Origin: Streptomyces griseosporeus
GTDB lineage: Bacteria > Actinomycetota > Actinomycetes > Streptomycetales > Streptomycetaceae
Direction: 5' to 3'
Assembly (NCBI RefSeq): GCF_014656055.1
Contig: NZ_BNBR01000003.1
Span: forward strand, 186,001 to 250,000
DNA length: 64,000 nt
The translations under genes were made by a program, and so were the position numbers. The stretch's first letter is position 1; the number at the start of each line of letters is the position of its first letter. Below, piece after piece: positions 23,613-32,718 of the stretch. The notes under the pieces were generated by a model. The model ran no database searches, was not told the origin of the DNA, and was given only the letters and a program-made list of their open reading frames with translations.

Positions 23613-24977
23613 TCAGAAGCCTCCGCCGAAGTCCCCTCCCCCGCCGCCGCCGTCGAAGCCGCCGCCCCCGTCGAAGCCACCGCCGAAGTCGCCGAAGTCG
23701 CCCGTGTCGAAGTCGGCGCCGGAGACGTCACCGCCCTCGTAGCCGCCGCCGAAGTCGCCGTAACCGGTGCCGTAGTCGGCCGCGTAGGACGGGCCGGCCA
23801 TCATGCCGCCGAGCATCGTGCCGATGAGCAGGCCCGGCAGGATGCCGCCGCCGAAGTAACCGCCGGCCCAGGGGCCGTAGGCGGGACCGGCGTCCCAGTA
23901 GGGGCGGCGGCCGTAGTCGGTGTCGACCTCGCGGACCATCGGGTCGAGGCCGTCGGCGAGACGGGTCCGGTCGGCGGCGCAGACCGGCACCTCGCGGGGG
24001 GCGCCGCCGGGCAGGGTCCACTCTGCGTCGGCGACCGAGGGGCCGTGGCGCGGGTCGAAGAAGCAGGGCGGGCGGCGCTCGGGCAGCGGGCGGCCCTCGC
24101 GGCGGGCGGCGAGGGAGGCGAGCGAGAAGCGGCCGTCCTCCACGGACTGGGTGACGGCCCTGACGTCCTCGGGGCGCCGGGCGGCCGCCATGAGCGACTT
24201 GGCCTGTTCGTAGGCGTCGAGGGCGCGTTCGTAGTCGGCGCGCATCGCGTCGTCGGCGCCGGGTTCGGCCGGGTGGAAGTCCAGGCGGTCCAGTTCCTCG
24301 CCGAAGGCGGTGATGTCCTCGTCGACGACCACCCTCAGCCGCTCCAGCGCGGCCCGCTGCTCCTCCTCGCGGCGGCGCCGGTTGCGCCGGACGAGGGCGT
24401 ACGCGCCCGCGCCGCCCGCGCCGAGCACGGCGACCGTGGTGACCAGCGCGGTGGTGGACACCCCGCCGGTGTCGGTGGAGCCCCAGCTCGCCGGTGCCGA
24501 GCCGCCCATGTTGGCCAGGGCCCGGTCGGTGAAGTCGTTCAGCTGGCTCTTGGCGTCGGAGGCGCCCTGCACGCTGCCGACCAGGTTCTGCACGGCCGCG
24601 TGGGGCAGGACGGAGGAGTCGGCGCGGGCGTCGAAGCGGTCGCCGAGGCGGACGGCGTACAGGCCGGTGATGCCGGTGGCCGTCCGCAGGTTGGTGAAGA
24701 GCTTGTCGGTGGGGTAACCGGCCGGGAGGACGGCGACGAAGAGCGGTTTGTCGGCGCCTTCGATCTTCTTGGCCAGGGCGTCCGCGTCGGCGGCCGACAG
24801 CTGGTCGGAGGCGGCCGGGTCGACGTAGACGGGGTTCTCGCGCAGGGCTGCCGCGACGGTGGAAAGGCTGGTGTCCGCCGCGGCGGGCGGCGCCCCCGCC
24901 GACAGCAGGGCGAGGGCGCTCAGCAGGGCGGCCAGCAGCGCTGCCGGGAGGCTTCGGGTCCGTATCACGGCCTTCAT
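23613..24977 (-). CDS. Secreted/anchored membrane protein with Gly-rich C-terminus
   Basis: Protein of 454 residues. Signal peptide at 1-35 (LLAALLSALALLSAGAPPAA), an extracytoplasmic TPM-like N-domain (VYVDPAASDQLSAADADALA, KPLFVAVLPAGYPTDKL), one TM near 174-193 (TTALVTTVAVLGAGGAGAYA) and a basic stop-transfer RRNRRRREEE. The cytoplasmic part is helical, with a Cys-containing stretch RPPCFFDPRHGPSVADAEW, followed by a hydrophobic segment (GGGILPGLLIGTMLGGMMAG) and a Gly/Asp/Phe repeat tail (DFGGGFDGGGGFDGGG). The tail resembles those of the DUF4178/TPM group of actinobacterial proteins. Function unknown. ATG 24977 is the only start that keeps the signal peptide. Confidence 0.8.
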   Translation of the reverse strand: MKAVIRTRSLPAALLAALLSALALLSAGAPPAAADTSLSTVAAALRENPVYVDPAASDQLSAADADALAKKIEGADKPLFVAVLPAGYPTDKLFTNLRTATGITGLYAVRLGDRFDARADSSVLPHAAVQNLVGSVQGASDAKSQLNDFTDRALANMGGSAPASWGSTDTGGVSTTALVTTVAVLGAGGAGAYALVRRNRRRREEEQRAALERLRVVVDEDITAFGEELDRLDFHPAEPGADDAMRADYERALDAYEQAKSLMAAARRPEDVRAVTQSVEDGRFSLASLAARREGRPLPERRPPCFFDPRHGPSVADAEWTLPGGAPREVPVCAADRTRLADGLDPMVREVDTDYGRRPYWDAGPAYGPWAGGYFGGGILPGLLIGTMLGGMMAGPSYAADYGTGYGDFGGGYEGGDVSGADFDTGDFGDFGGGFDGGGGFDGGGGGGDFGGGF

Positions 24978-25019
24978 GGTTCGAACCTACCCGAAGCCTC
25001 CCAAAACTACCTCGACGGT

Positions 25020-28000
25020 TCAGGCCGCCCGGTAGGCCTCGGTCAGCCGCTCCAGCGCCTTCCCGTAGTGCCCGGTCAGCAGCAGGTGGTCGGCCTCGGC
25101 GAACGGCGCGGCCACCGCCGCCGTCATCGTGGCGCCCGCCTTCTGCTGGACGATCAGCCGGGCCTCGGTGACCAGCGTGCGGCCCGCCTCCCGTGCGCCG
25201 GAGCGCTCGGCGGCCCGGGCGGCGGCACCGAGGGCCTTGAGGGTGTGCTCCCCGCCGGCGGGCACGCGGGTGAGGGTGGTCAGGCCCCAGCCGTAGGGGA
25301 ACTGCGGGTCGTACGCCGTGTCGCCCACGTTGATCGGCAGCTGTGCCACCGACCGCGGCCAGGTCACCGGCAGCTGCCCGGTGAAGGGCCGCTTGCCGTA
25401 GAGGACGTCGGCGACGCCGTCACCCTCGGTTCCCGGCAGCCAGGAGGCGACCAGGGCGTCGATCGCGCCGAGCCGGTCGCCGATCAGCTGGGGCCGGCCG
25501 GAGACGATCAGCACCGCGCACTTCATCGCGGCGCACACCCTGTCGACGGCGGCCTGGTCGGCGGCGGACAGCTCCAGGTCGTGGCCGTTGCCGACGTCGC
25601 CGACGCCTTCCGCGTAGGGGGTCTCGCCGACGACGACCACACCGACGTCGTAGCCGGAGGTGGGCGCGGAGGCGTCCTTGGAGTAGGTGACGTTCCCGCC
25701 CGCCTTGCGCATGGCCTGGAGGATGGTCGTGCCGGGGGTGATGTTCCCGGAGGAGCCCTGCCAGGTGACGGTCCAGCCGCCGCTCTGGTTGCCGATGTCG
25801 TCGGCGTTGGATCCGGCGACGTACACCTTCTGGGACGGCTTCAGGGGCAGCAGGCCGCCCGCGTTCTTCAGCAGGACCTGCGACTCGGCCGCGGCCTGCC
25901 GGGCCACGGCGCGGTGCGCGGCCGAGCCGATCTCCGCGGCGCCGCGGGTGTCGGCGTAGGGGTGCTCGAACAGGCCGAGGCGGAACTTCTGGGTGAGGAT
26001 GCGGGAGACGGCGTCGTCGATCCGCCGCTCGCTGATCCGCCCGGCCCGCACCTCGTCGACGAGGGTCGTGCGGAAGTCCTTGTAGGCGTACGGCACCATG
26101 ATCATGTCGAGGCCGGCGTTGACGGAGGTGCGCACGTCGCTCGCCCAGTCGCCGGGCAGCTGGTCGATGGCGGCCCAGTCGCTGATGACGAACCCGTCGA
26201 AGCCCATCCGGCCCTTGAGCACGCCGTTGATCATGTCGGCGCGGGCGTGCATCTTCACCGGTCCCTGCCCGTCGCCCGCGATGTCGAGCGAGGAGTACGA
26301 GGGCATGACCGAGCCGATGCCGCGGTCCACGGCGGTGGCGTACGGCGCGAGGTGGACGGCCTCCAACTGCTGCCGGGTGACCCGGGTGACGCCCTGGTCG
26401 ATGGTGTAGGTGCCGGTGGTGGAGGAGCCGTAGGCGGTGCCGCCGTCGCCGACGAAGTGCTTGGCGGTGGCGAGGACCTTGTCGCTCCGGCCCAGGTCGC
26501 GTCCGTCGGCGCGGCCCTGGAGGCCCTGGATGACCGTCTCCAGCGACTGGACGAGGGCGGGGTCCTCGCCGAAGGACTCGTAGGAGCGGCCCCAGCGTTC
26601 GTCGCGGGTGACGCACAGGCAGGGCGCGAAGTCCCAGGGGACGCCGGTGGCGCGGACCTCGGCGGCGGTCACCGCGCCGGTGCGCTCGGCGAGCCGGGGG
26701 TCGCGGGTGGCGCCGATGCCGATGTTGTGCGGCATGACGGTGGCGCCGACCAGGTTGTTGTGGCCGTGCACGGCGTCGACGCCGTAGATCAGCGGGATCT
26801 GGAAGCGGGTGGCCTGCGCCCGCAGCTGGAAGCCGTCGATCATCTTCGCCCAGGCCTCGGGCGTGTTGGGCGTGGGCGTGGAGCCGCCGCCGGACAGCAG
26901 GGAGCCGAGGGCGTAGGCGGCGATGTCGCCGGGCGCGGTGAGCGCGCCGCGCTCGGCCTGGGTCATCTGGCCGGCCTTCTCCTCCAGCGACATGCGCGAG
27001 AGCAGGTCGGCGACCCGCCGCTGCACGGGCAACTTGGTGTTCAGGTACGGCAGTCCGTGCGCGTCGACGACGATCTGCGGGGTCTCGGCGGGGGCCTTGG
27101 CGCCGGTGACGGTGAGGTTCAGCGGGATCGTCTCGGCGGCCTCGGCGGCGCGGTCCTTGAGCGTGCGGACCCGGACGACGCGGGAGGTGCCGGAGGCGGT
27201 GCCGGCGGGGAAGGTGAACTCCCCTTCGGCGGGGACGTAGTCGCCGGTGCCGGCGCTGCCGCCGCCCGTCCGGTAGGTCACCGTCACGGGTTCGTCGAGC
27301 GGCCGTGAGCCGGTGGTGGCGACGGTGAGCCGGACGGTGGCGGTGCCGCCCTCCTCGACGGGGTGGACGGCCGCGTCGGTGGTGACGGAGGCCCGCAGGG
27401 ACTGGTCGGCCGTGCCGTACAGCTCGACCCCGTCCATGGCGAACCGGCCCTTGGTGCCGGCCGGGAGGGTGAGCGCGTACCCCCACATGCCGGTGAGGCC
27501 CAGGACGTGGTCGATGCCGCCGACGGGCTGGTAGTCGGTGCGGTAGACGAAGTCGGTGAAGGGCAGCTCGATCTGCTTCCAGCCGCTGAAGTCGTCGGCG
27601 AAGGACGTGGTCCACAGCTCGGATGCCTCGCCGTGGGCGCCGCCGTCCTTGATCTCGAAGGCGATGGTGCGGCCGGTGTTCTGCCCCTCCCACCAGAAGC
27701 GGATGCCGCGGTGGGCGGACCAGTCGTGGGCGGGCTCGTTCGCGGCGAAGTCGTGGGTGAAGCCGCCGTAGCCGCTGATGTCGTAGTCACCGGTGAGGAC
27801 CTTCTGTCCCTCGGGGGCGTCGGGCCGCTCGGCGAGGCGGAGCGCGGGCGGGTCGTCGCTGTCGCCGCCCCAGGTGAACAGGCCCTCGGCGGGCTGGGAG
27901 GCGAAGGGACCTCGCCCTCGAAGCGGTCGACGGGGACGGGGGCGGGCGCGTCGGCCGCCGGGGCGGCGCGGGCGGCGGAGACGGGGAGCAGGGCGGCGAG

Positions 28001-28036
28001 CAGGGCGGTGGAGACGAGCAGGGCGGTTCTTGGCAT
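25020..28036 (-). CDS. Secreted glycoside hydrolase family 3 (beta-glucosidase-like), with a frameshift near 27908
   Basis: Secreted GH3 enzyme of about 1005 residues if one base is restored. ATG 28036 starts the signal peptide (PRTALLVSTALLAALLPVSA); after VDRFEGEVP the frame breaks near 27908-27911, where one G of the plus-strand run GGG appears to be missing, and the other frame continues FASQPAEGLFTWGGDSDDPP. Next come a carbohydrate-binding beta-sandwich (GIRFWWEGQNTGRTIAFEIK), a Calx-beta-like module (VEEGGTATVRLTVA), then the GH3 N-domain with KHFVGDGG and the nucleophile Asp in GFVISDWAAI, and the GH3 C-domain (VLLKNAGGLLPLKPSQKVYV). Everything else is intact, so a sequence error is as likely as a recent mutation. 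Divergent from the GH30 gene. Confidence 0.85.
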
Positions 28037-28152
28037 GGACCTTCCCTCGGCTGTCTGGTTCACTCGGTTCACTCAGGGCTTAGATCACGGCGTGAGTTAA
28101 CTAACGGCACGCAGCTCCGTCAAGACGTACCGTCAGGAAGGTGTAGCCCCAT

Positions 28153-30021
28153 ATGAGGAGAACCCCCCGCGCAGTCCGGCTCCTGCTGGCCGGACTGCTC
28201 TCCACCGCCGGCCTGTCCGCGGCCGCCACGCCCGCGCACGCGGCGGGCGAGCAGATCACCGCCTACCTCACCACCACCGACGACGACGCCGGCCGCCATG
28301 TGGTGCGCGGCCTGCAGGCCCAGACGCCGTTCGCCTTCCAGTCCGGGACCGGAGGCGGCGGCGAGAACATCACCGTCGACGAGAACACCCGGTACCAGAC
28401 CTTCACCGGCGGCGGCGCCTCCTTCACCGACACCGCGGCCTGGCTGATGAACAGCAGCGGCGCCCTGAGCCAGGCCACCCGCGACGCGACCATGCGCAAG
28501 CTGTTCTCCCCCACGGAGGGCATCGGCCTGTCCTTCCTGCGCAACCCGATGGGCGCCTCCGACCTGGCCCGCTACGGCTACACCTACGACGACGTGCCGG
28601 CCGGCCAGACGGACCCGGGCCTGGCGAAGTTCTCCATCGCGCACGACCTGGCGGACGTGGTGCCGCTGACGAAGCAGGCCCTCCAGCTCAACCCGTCCCT
28701 CACGGTGATGGCCTCCCCGTGGACGGCCCCGGCCTGGATGAAGGACAGCGGGCAGCTCAACGGCGGCTGGCTGAAGGCGGAGTACTACGGCGCCTACGCC
28801 TCGTACTTCGTGAAGTACCTCCAGGCCTACCGCGACCAGGGCGTCCCCGTCTCCTACGTCACCGCCCAGAACGAGCCGACCTGCTGCTCCGGCTACCCCT
28901 CCATGAGCTGGAACGCGAGCGGCCTGGCCTACTTCACCAAGAGCGAGCTGCTGCCGAAGCTCCAGGCGGCGGGCCTCGCGACCAAGGTGCTGGCGCACGA
29001 CTGGAACTGGGACACCTACGACGCCTACGCCGCGCAGACCGTGGACGACGCGGCCGTGCGCAGCCACCCCAACTTCGGCGGCATAGCGTGGCACGGCTAC
29101 GGCGGTGACGTGGGCAAGCAGACCGCGGTGCACGACCAGTACCCGCAGCTGGACGCCTTCGGCACCGAGCACTCCGGCGGCACCTGGATCGCCAACCAGC
29201 AGCGCGAGGACATGAACAACATCATCGACTACACCCGCAACTGGGCGAAGTCGGTGACGAAGTGGTCCCTCGCCGTGGACCAGAACCGGGGCCCGCACAA
29301 CGGCGGGTGCGGCACCTGCAGCGGCCTGATCACCGTCCACAACGGCGACGCGGCGAGCGGCCAGGTCGACTTCACCGTCGAGTACTACACGATGGGCCAC
29401 CTGACGAAGTTCGTCCGCCCGGGCGCCCAGCGCATCGCCTCCACCGCGTCCACGGCGATCCCCAACGTGGCCTGGCGCAACCCCGACGGCTCCAAGGCCC
29501 TCATCGCCTACAACGACTCGTCCTCCGCGCGCACCCTCACCCTCAACTGGGGCGCGCAGCACGCCACGTACACCCTGCCCGGCAAGACGTCGGCGACCTT
29601 CACCTGGACCGGCACCCAGTCGGGCGGCGGCGGCCGGTCGGGCGCGTTCGTCGGCCTGGCCGGCAAGTGCCTGGACGTGGCGGGCGCGTCGAACGCCAAC
29701 GGCACGCCGGTGCAGCTCTACGACTGCAACGGTACGGCGGCCCAGCGGTGGACCGTGCAGGCCGACGGGTCGGTCCAGGCGCTCGGCAAGTGCCTGGACG
29801 TGACGGGCGGTTCGACGGCGGACGGGACGAAGGTGCAGCTCTACGACTGCAACGGCACCGGCGCGCAGCGCTGGTCGTACAACGCGACGACGCACGACGT
29901 GGTCAACCTCGCGGCGAACAAGTGCCTGGACGTCACGGACAACTCGTCGGCGAACGGGGCACGGGCGCAGATCTGGAGCTGCACGGGCGCCGCGAACCAG
30001 AAGTGGACCCTGTCCTCGTAG
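28153..30021 (+). CDS. Secreted GH30-type glycosidase with ricin B (CBM13) domain
   Basis: Extracellular GH30-family enzyme (622 residues). Signal peptide to about residue 31 (LLLAGLLSTAGLSAAATPAH, AHA cleavage). The TIM barrel carries the acid/base Glu in VTAQNEPTCC (about 240) and the nucleophile Glu in FGTEHSGGTW (about 338). A beta-sandwich side domain (to about 490) follows, then a ricin-type trefoil with three repeats each containing GKCLDV/NKCLDV, VQLYDCNG or WSC, and QRW/QKW (495-622). The family covers glucosylceramidase, beta-1,6-glucanase and beta-1,6-galactanase; the substrate cannot be assigned. It is divergent from the GH3 gene across 116 bp, suggesting joint induction by a polysaccharide. 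Confidence 0.88.
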   Translation: MRRTPRAVRLLLAGLLSTAGLSAAATPAHAAGEQITAYLTTTDDDAGRHVVRGLQAQTPFAFQSGTGGGGENITVDENTRYQTFTGGGASFTDTAAWLMNSSGALSQATRDATMRKLFSPTEGIGLSFLRNPMGASDLARYGYTYDDVPAGQTDPGLAKFSIAHDLADVVPLTKQALQLNPSLTVMASPWTAPAWMKDSGQLNGGWLKAEYYGAYASYFVKYLQAYRDQGVPVSYVTAQNEPTCCSGYPSMSWNASGLAYFTKSELLPKLQAAGLATKVLAHDWNWDTYDAYAAQTVDDAAVRSHPNFGGIAWHGYGGDVGKQTAVHDQYPQLDAFGTEHSGGTWIANQQREDMNNIIDYTRNWAKSVTKWSLAVDQNRGPHNGGCGTCSGLITVHNGDAASGQVDFTVEYYTMGHLTKFVRPGAQRIASTASTAIPNVAWRNPDGSKALIAYNDSSSARTLTLNWGAQHATYTLPGKTSATFTWTGTQSGGGGRSGAFVGLAGKCLDVAGASNANGTPVQLYDCNGTAAQRWTVQADGSVQALGKCLDVTGGSTADGTKVQLYDCNGTGAQRWSYNATTHDVVNLAANKCLDVTDNSSANGARAQIWSCTGAANQKWTLSS

Positions 30022-30079
30022 CGGGCCGGGGACTGCCCCTACGATGCACCGTACTGCCGTGGGGCGAAGGGGGCGGGAG

Positions 30080-30760
30080 ATGGTGATGTCCAAGCGCAGA
30101 GCCGCGGACATGACGGTGTCGGAGCTGGTGGAGCTGGACCGGTCGCGGGCGCGGTCCGAGGTGCTGCTGGAGCTGTTCCGGCACGCCGAGAACGAGGTGA
30201 TCACCGCGATCGGCTGGTACCTGGCCCGGCGCCGGGGCCCGGCCCGCTGGTCGCGCTCGCTGCGGGCCCTGGCCGCGCTGCTGGGCATCGCCGGGACCCT
30301 CACCCCGCTGGTGCACGCGGCCGACGCGGCGGCCGTGGCGCCGGAGTGGGGGTTCGTCTTCCTGGCGGCCGGCGCGGGCTGTGTCCTGTTCGACCGGATC
30401 TTCGGGTTCTCCGCCTCCTGGACCCGCTACATCCGCAGCGAGCTGGCGCTCCAGCAGGTCCTGAAGAAGGCGCAGGCCGACTGGGCCCAGGCGTATCTGC
30501 GCGGCACCGACGCGCCCAGCGAGAAGGAGCAGACCGCGCTGCTGGGCGTCGTCGAGCGGCTGCGGGCGGACGCCCAGCGGATCCTGGAGGAGGAGAGCAG
30601 GGCCTGGATGGGCTACCTCGCCGACGGCATCGAGGAGCTGACCCGCTCCACGACGCCCGGCGGGCAGCGGCCAGGCCCCGCGGGCGTGCTGCGGCTGGAC
30701 CGGGCCGGGCGCGACCAGGGCGCCGACCCGGCGCCGAGGCCGCGCACCACGGCCCTTTAG
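30080..30760 (+). CDS. SLATT-like two-TM membrane protein
   Basis: Predicted 226-residue protein of the SLATT type: an N-terminal helix (TVSELVELDRSRARSEVLLE, LFRHAENEVITAIGWYLARR), two closely spaced TM segments near residues 62-110 (LRALAALLGIAGTLTPLVHA and WGFVFLAAGAGCVLFDRIFG), then a long cytoplasmic helix (YIRSELALQQVLKKAQADWA). SLATT proteins are predicted pore-forming effectors in some prokaryotic conflict systems, but no SMODS, SLOG or nucleotidyltransferase partner is adjacent here. ATG 30080 is chosen, with AAGGGGG six bases upstream; ATG 30086 is equally possible. Stand-alone, short distance after the GH30 gene on the same strand. Confidence 0.65.
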   Translation: MVMSKRRAADMTVSELVELDRSRARSEVLLELFRHAENEVITAIGWYLARRRGPARWSRSLRALAALLGIAGTLTPLVHAADAAAVAPEWGFVFLAAGAGCVLFDRIFGFSASWTRYIRSELALQQVLKKAQADWAQAYLRGTDAPSEKEQTALLGVVERLRADAQRILEEESRAWMGYLADGIEELTRSTTPGGQRPGPAGVLRLDRAGRDQGADPAPRPRTTAL

Positions 30761-30785
30761 GGCCTGTGAGCGGGGGTGCGGCCGG

Positions 30786-32405
30786 CTACTCCGCCGGCTG
30801 CACGCCCGCGCGCAGCAGGCCGTAGGTGTAGGCGTCCTCCAGGGCCTGCCAGGACGCGGCGATGACGTTGTCGGCGACGCCGACCGTGGACCACTCCCCC
30901 GTGCCGTCCGAGGTGGAGATGAGCACCCGGGTTGTGGACTGCGTGCCGTGCACGCCTTCCAGGATGCGGACCTTGTAGTCGACGAGGTCGAGCTTGGCGA
31001 GCTGCGGGTAGATCTTCTCCAGGGCGACGCGCAGGGCCCGGTCGAGGGCGTTGACCGGGCCGTTGCCCTCGGCGGTGGCGACGATGCGCTCGCTCTTGGC
31101 CCACAGCTTGACGGTGGCCTCGTTGGCGTGGCTGCCGTCGGGGCGGTCCTCGACGATCGCCCGCCAGGACTCGACCCGGAAGTACGTCAGCGGCCGGCCC
31201 TCGACCTCGGAGCGCAGCAGCAGTTCGAAGGAGGCGTCGGCCGCCTCGTAGGTGTAGCCCTTCAGCTCGCGTTCCTTGACGCGCTCGACGACGCGGCCGA
31301 CCAGTTCGCGGTCGCCGCCGAGGTCGATGCCCAGCTCCTTGCCCTTAAGCTCGACCGAGGCCCGGCCGGCCATGTCGGACACCAGCATCCGCATGGTGTT
31401 GCCGACCAGCTCGGGGTCGATGTGCTGGTACAGGTCCGGGTCGACCTTGATCGCGGAGGCGTGCAGGCCGGCCTTGTGGGCGAAGGCGGAGACACCGACG
31501 TAGGGCTGGTGGGTGGCGGGCGTGAGGTTGACGACCTCGGCGATGGCGTGCGAGATGCGGGTCATCTCGCGCAGCCGGCCCTCGGGCAGCACCTTCTTGC
31601 CGTACTTCAGCTCCAGCGCGGCCACGACGGGGAACAGGTTGGCGTTGCCGACGCGCTCGCCGTACCCGTTGGCCGTGCACTGCACGTGGGTGGCGCCCGC
31701 GTCGACCGCGGCGAGGGTGTTGGCCACCGCGCACCCGGTGTCGTCCTGGGCGTGGATGCCGAGCCGGGCGCCGGTGTCGCTCAGCACGGTCGAGACGACG
31801 GCCTGGACCTGGGCGGGCAGCATGCCGCCGTTGGTGTCGCAGAGGATGACGACGTCGGCGCCGGCCTCGGCGGCGGTGCGGACCACTGCCTTGGCGTACT
31901 CGGGGTTGGCGCGGTAGCCGTCGAAGAAGTGCTCGCAGTCGACGAAGACGCGGCGGCCCTGCGCGCGCAGGTAGGCGACGGTGTCGCGGACCATCGCCAG
32001 GTTCTCGTCGAGGGTGGTGCGCAGCGCCAGCTCCACATGCCGGTCGTGGGACTTGGCGACCAGCGTGATGACCGGGGCGCCGGATTCCAGCAGCGCGTTG
32101 ACCTGGGGGTCCTCGGCGGCGGTGGTGCCGGCGCGGCGGGTGGAGCCGAAGGCGACGAGCTGGGCGTGGCGGAAGGTGATCTCCTGCCGGGCGCGGGCGA
32201 AGAACTCGGTGTCGCGCGGGTTGGCGCCGGGCCAGCCGCCCTCGATGAAGCCCACGCCGAAGTCGTCCAGGTGCCGTGCGATCGCGAGCTTGTCGGCGAC
32301 GGTGAGGTTGATCCCCTCCCGCTGCGCGCCGTCGCGCAGGGTGGTGTCGAAGACGTGGAACGAGTCGTCGAGCTCGCTGGTTGCCGGATCGGTCGTCGCG
32401 GTCAT
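30786..32405 (-). CDS. cimA: (R)-citramalate synthase / 2-isopropylmalate synthase-like enzyme
   Basis: DRE-TIM metallolyase (539 residues). N-terminal FDTTLRDGAQREGINLTVAD carries the acetyl-CoA-transferring signature, HIDD-type metal ligands are in RLGIHAQDDTGCAVANTLAA, and GNANLFPVVAALELKYGK follows. The C-terminal LeuA allosteric-like domain (from about 395) has the regulatory fold. The overall form, including FIEGGWPGANPRDTEFF, matches the CimA/leuA2 branch rather than canonical LeuA, so citramalate synthesis from pyruvate (a threonine-independent isoleucine route) is likely; a homocitrate- or isopropylmalate-type role is not excluded. ATG 32405 with AGGAG ten bases upstream; longer starts run into the leader. 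A hairpin with T-run and a leader ORF lie upstream. Confidence 0.88.
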   Translation of the reverse strand: MTATTDPATSELDDSFHVFDTTLRDGAQREGINLTVADKLAIARHLDDFGVGFIEGGWPGANPRDTEFFARARQEITFRHAQLVAFGSTRRAGTTAAEDPQVNALLESGAPVITLVAKSHDRHVELALRTTLDENLAMVRDTVAYLRAQGRRVFVDCEHFFDGYRANPEYAKAVVRTAAEAGADVVILCDTNGGMLPAQVQAVVSTVLSDTGARLGIHAQDDTGCAVANTLAAVDAGATHVQCTANGYGERVGNANLFPVVAALELKYGKKVLPEGRLREMTRISHAIAEVVNLTPATHQPYVGVSAFAHKAGLHASAIKVDPDLYQHIDPELVGNTMRMLVSDMAGRASVELKGKELGIDLGGDRELVGRVVERVKERELKGYTYEAADASFELLLRSEVEGRPLTYFRVESWRAIVEDRPDGSHANEATVKLWAKSERIVATAEGNGPVNALDRALRVALEKIYPQLAKLDLVDYKVRILEGVHGTQSTTRVLISTSDGTGEWSTVGVADNVIAASWQALEDAYTYGLLRAGVQPAE

Positions 32406-32517
32406 GGTCTCAAGGCTCCTGTTGTGGATCTTCGGTCTTACCGGAATAACCGGCTCCACCGTCCCCCCAATGGTCCCTCGCGCTTGTCTCCCGGCTGAAG
32501 GTGGGCCCTGGAAACAG

Positions 32518-32542
32518 AAAAACCCCTCGCGGGTGCGAGAGG
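32518..32542 (-). terminator. Attenuator-like terminator in the cimA leader
   Basis: On the minus strand: CCTCTCGC-ACCC-GCGAGGGG followed directly by TTTTT, 113 bases before the cimA ATG. It lies between a short leader ORF and the structural gene, so it is a candidate transcription attenuator. An alternative hairpin, CCGCC/GGCGG plus GTAC/GTAC, occurs at 32571-32597. Confidence 0.7.
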
Positions 32543-32597
32543 TCTGCGCGCGGGTCGAGGACGACGGTGGCCGCCCGTACCTGGTCGTACGTGGCGG

Positions 32598-32633
32598 TCA
32601 CTGCGGACCGGCGCGCCTGCTGCCAATAATCAT
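32598..32633 (-). CDS. Candidate leader peptide MIIGSRRAGPQ upstream of cimA
   Basis: An 11-codon ORF (ATG 32633, TGA 32600-32598) whose second and third codons are both ATT (Ile). It is followed by an alternative hairpin and then a terminator before cimA, the arrangement expected for ribosome-mediated attenuation responding to isoleucine, the end product of the citramalate route. There is no clear Shine-Dalgarno sequence; a -10-like CAGACT lies about 25 bases upstream, so the transcript could start close to the ATG. ATT is rare in this GC-rich genome, which would make stalling more sensitive. Supported by position and layout only. Confidence 0.5.
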   Translation of the reverse strand: MIIGSRRAGPQ

Positions 32634-32718
32634 GGCGAACGAGAGCACGGGGGAAGTCTGGCACACCCCGCCCCGGTGCTCACCCTCCGTCTCAGGATGC
32701 GAGCACAGAGGTGATCAC

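Noticed and set aside
23598..27308. Open frame of 1236 codons on the plus strand
   Set aside because: Runs antisense to the glycine-rich membrane protein and GH3 genes, composition is Gly/Val/Arg-rich without any family motif; a shadow of the GC-rich codons on the other strand.
28037..28152. Sugar-repressor operator GTTAACTAAC between GH3 and GH30 genes
   Set aside because: Only the 6-bp GTTAAC core is symmetric; this is too short to support in the absence of a nearby regulator.
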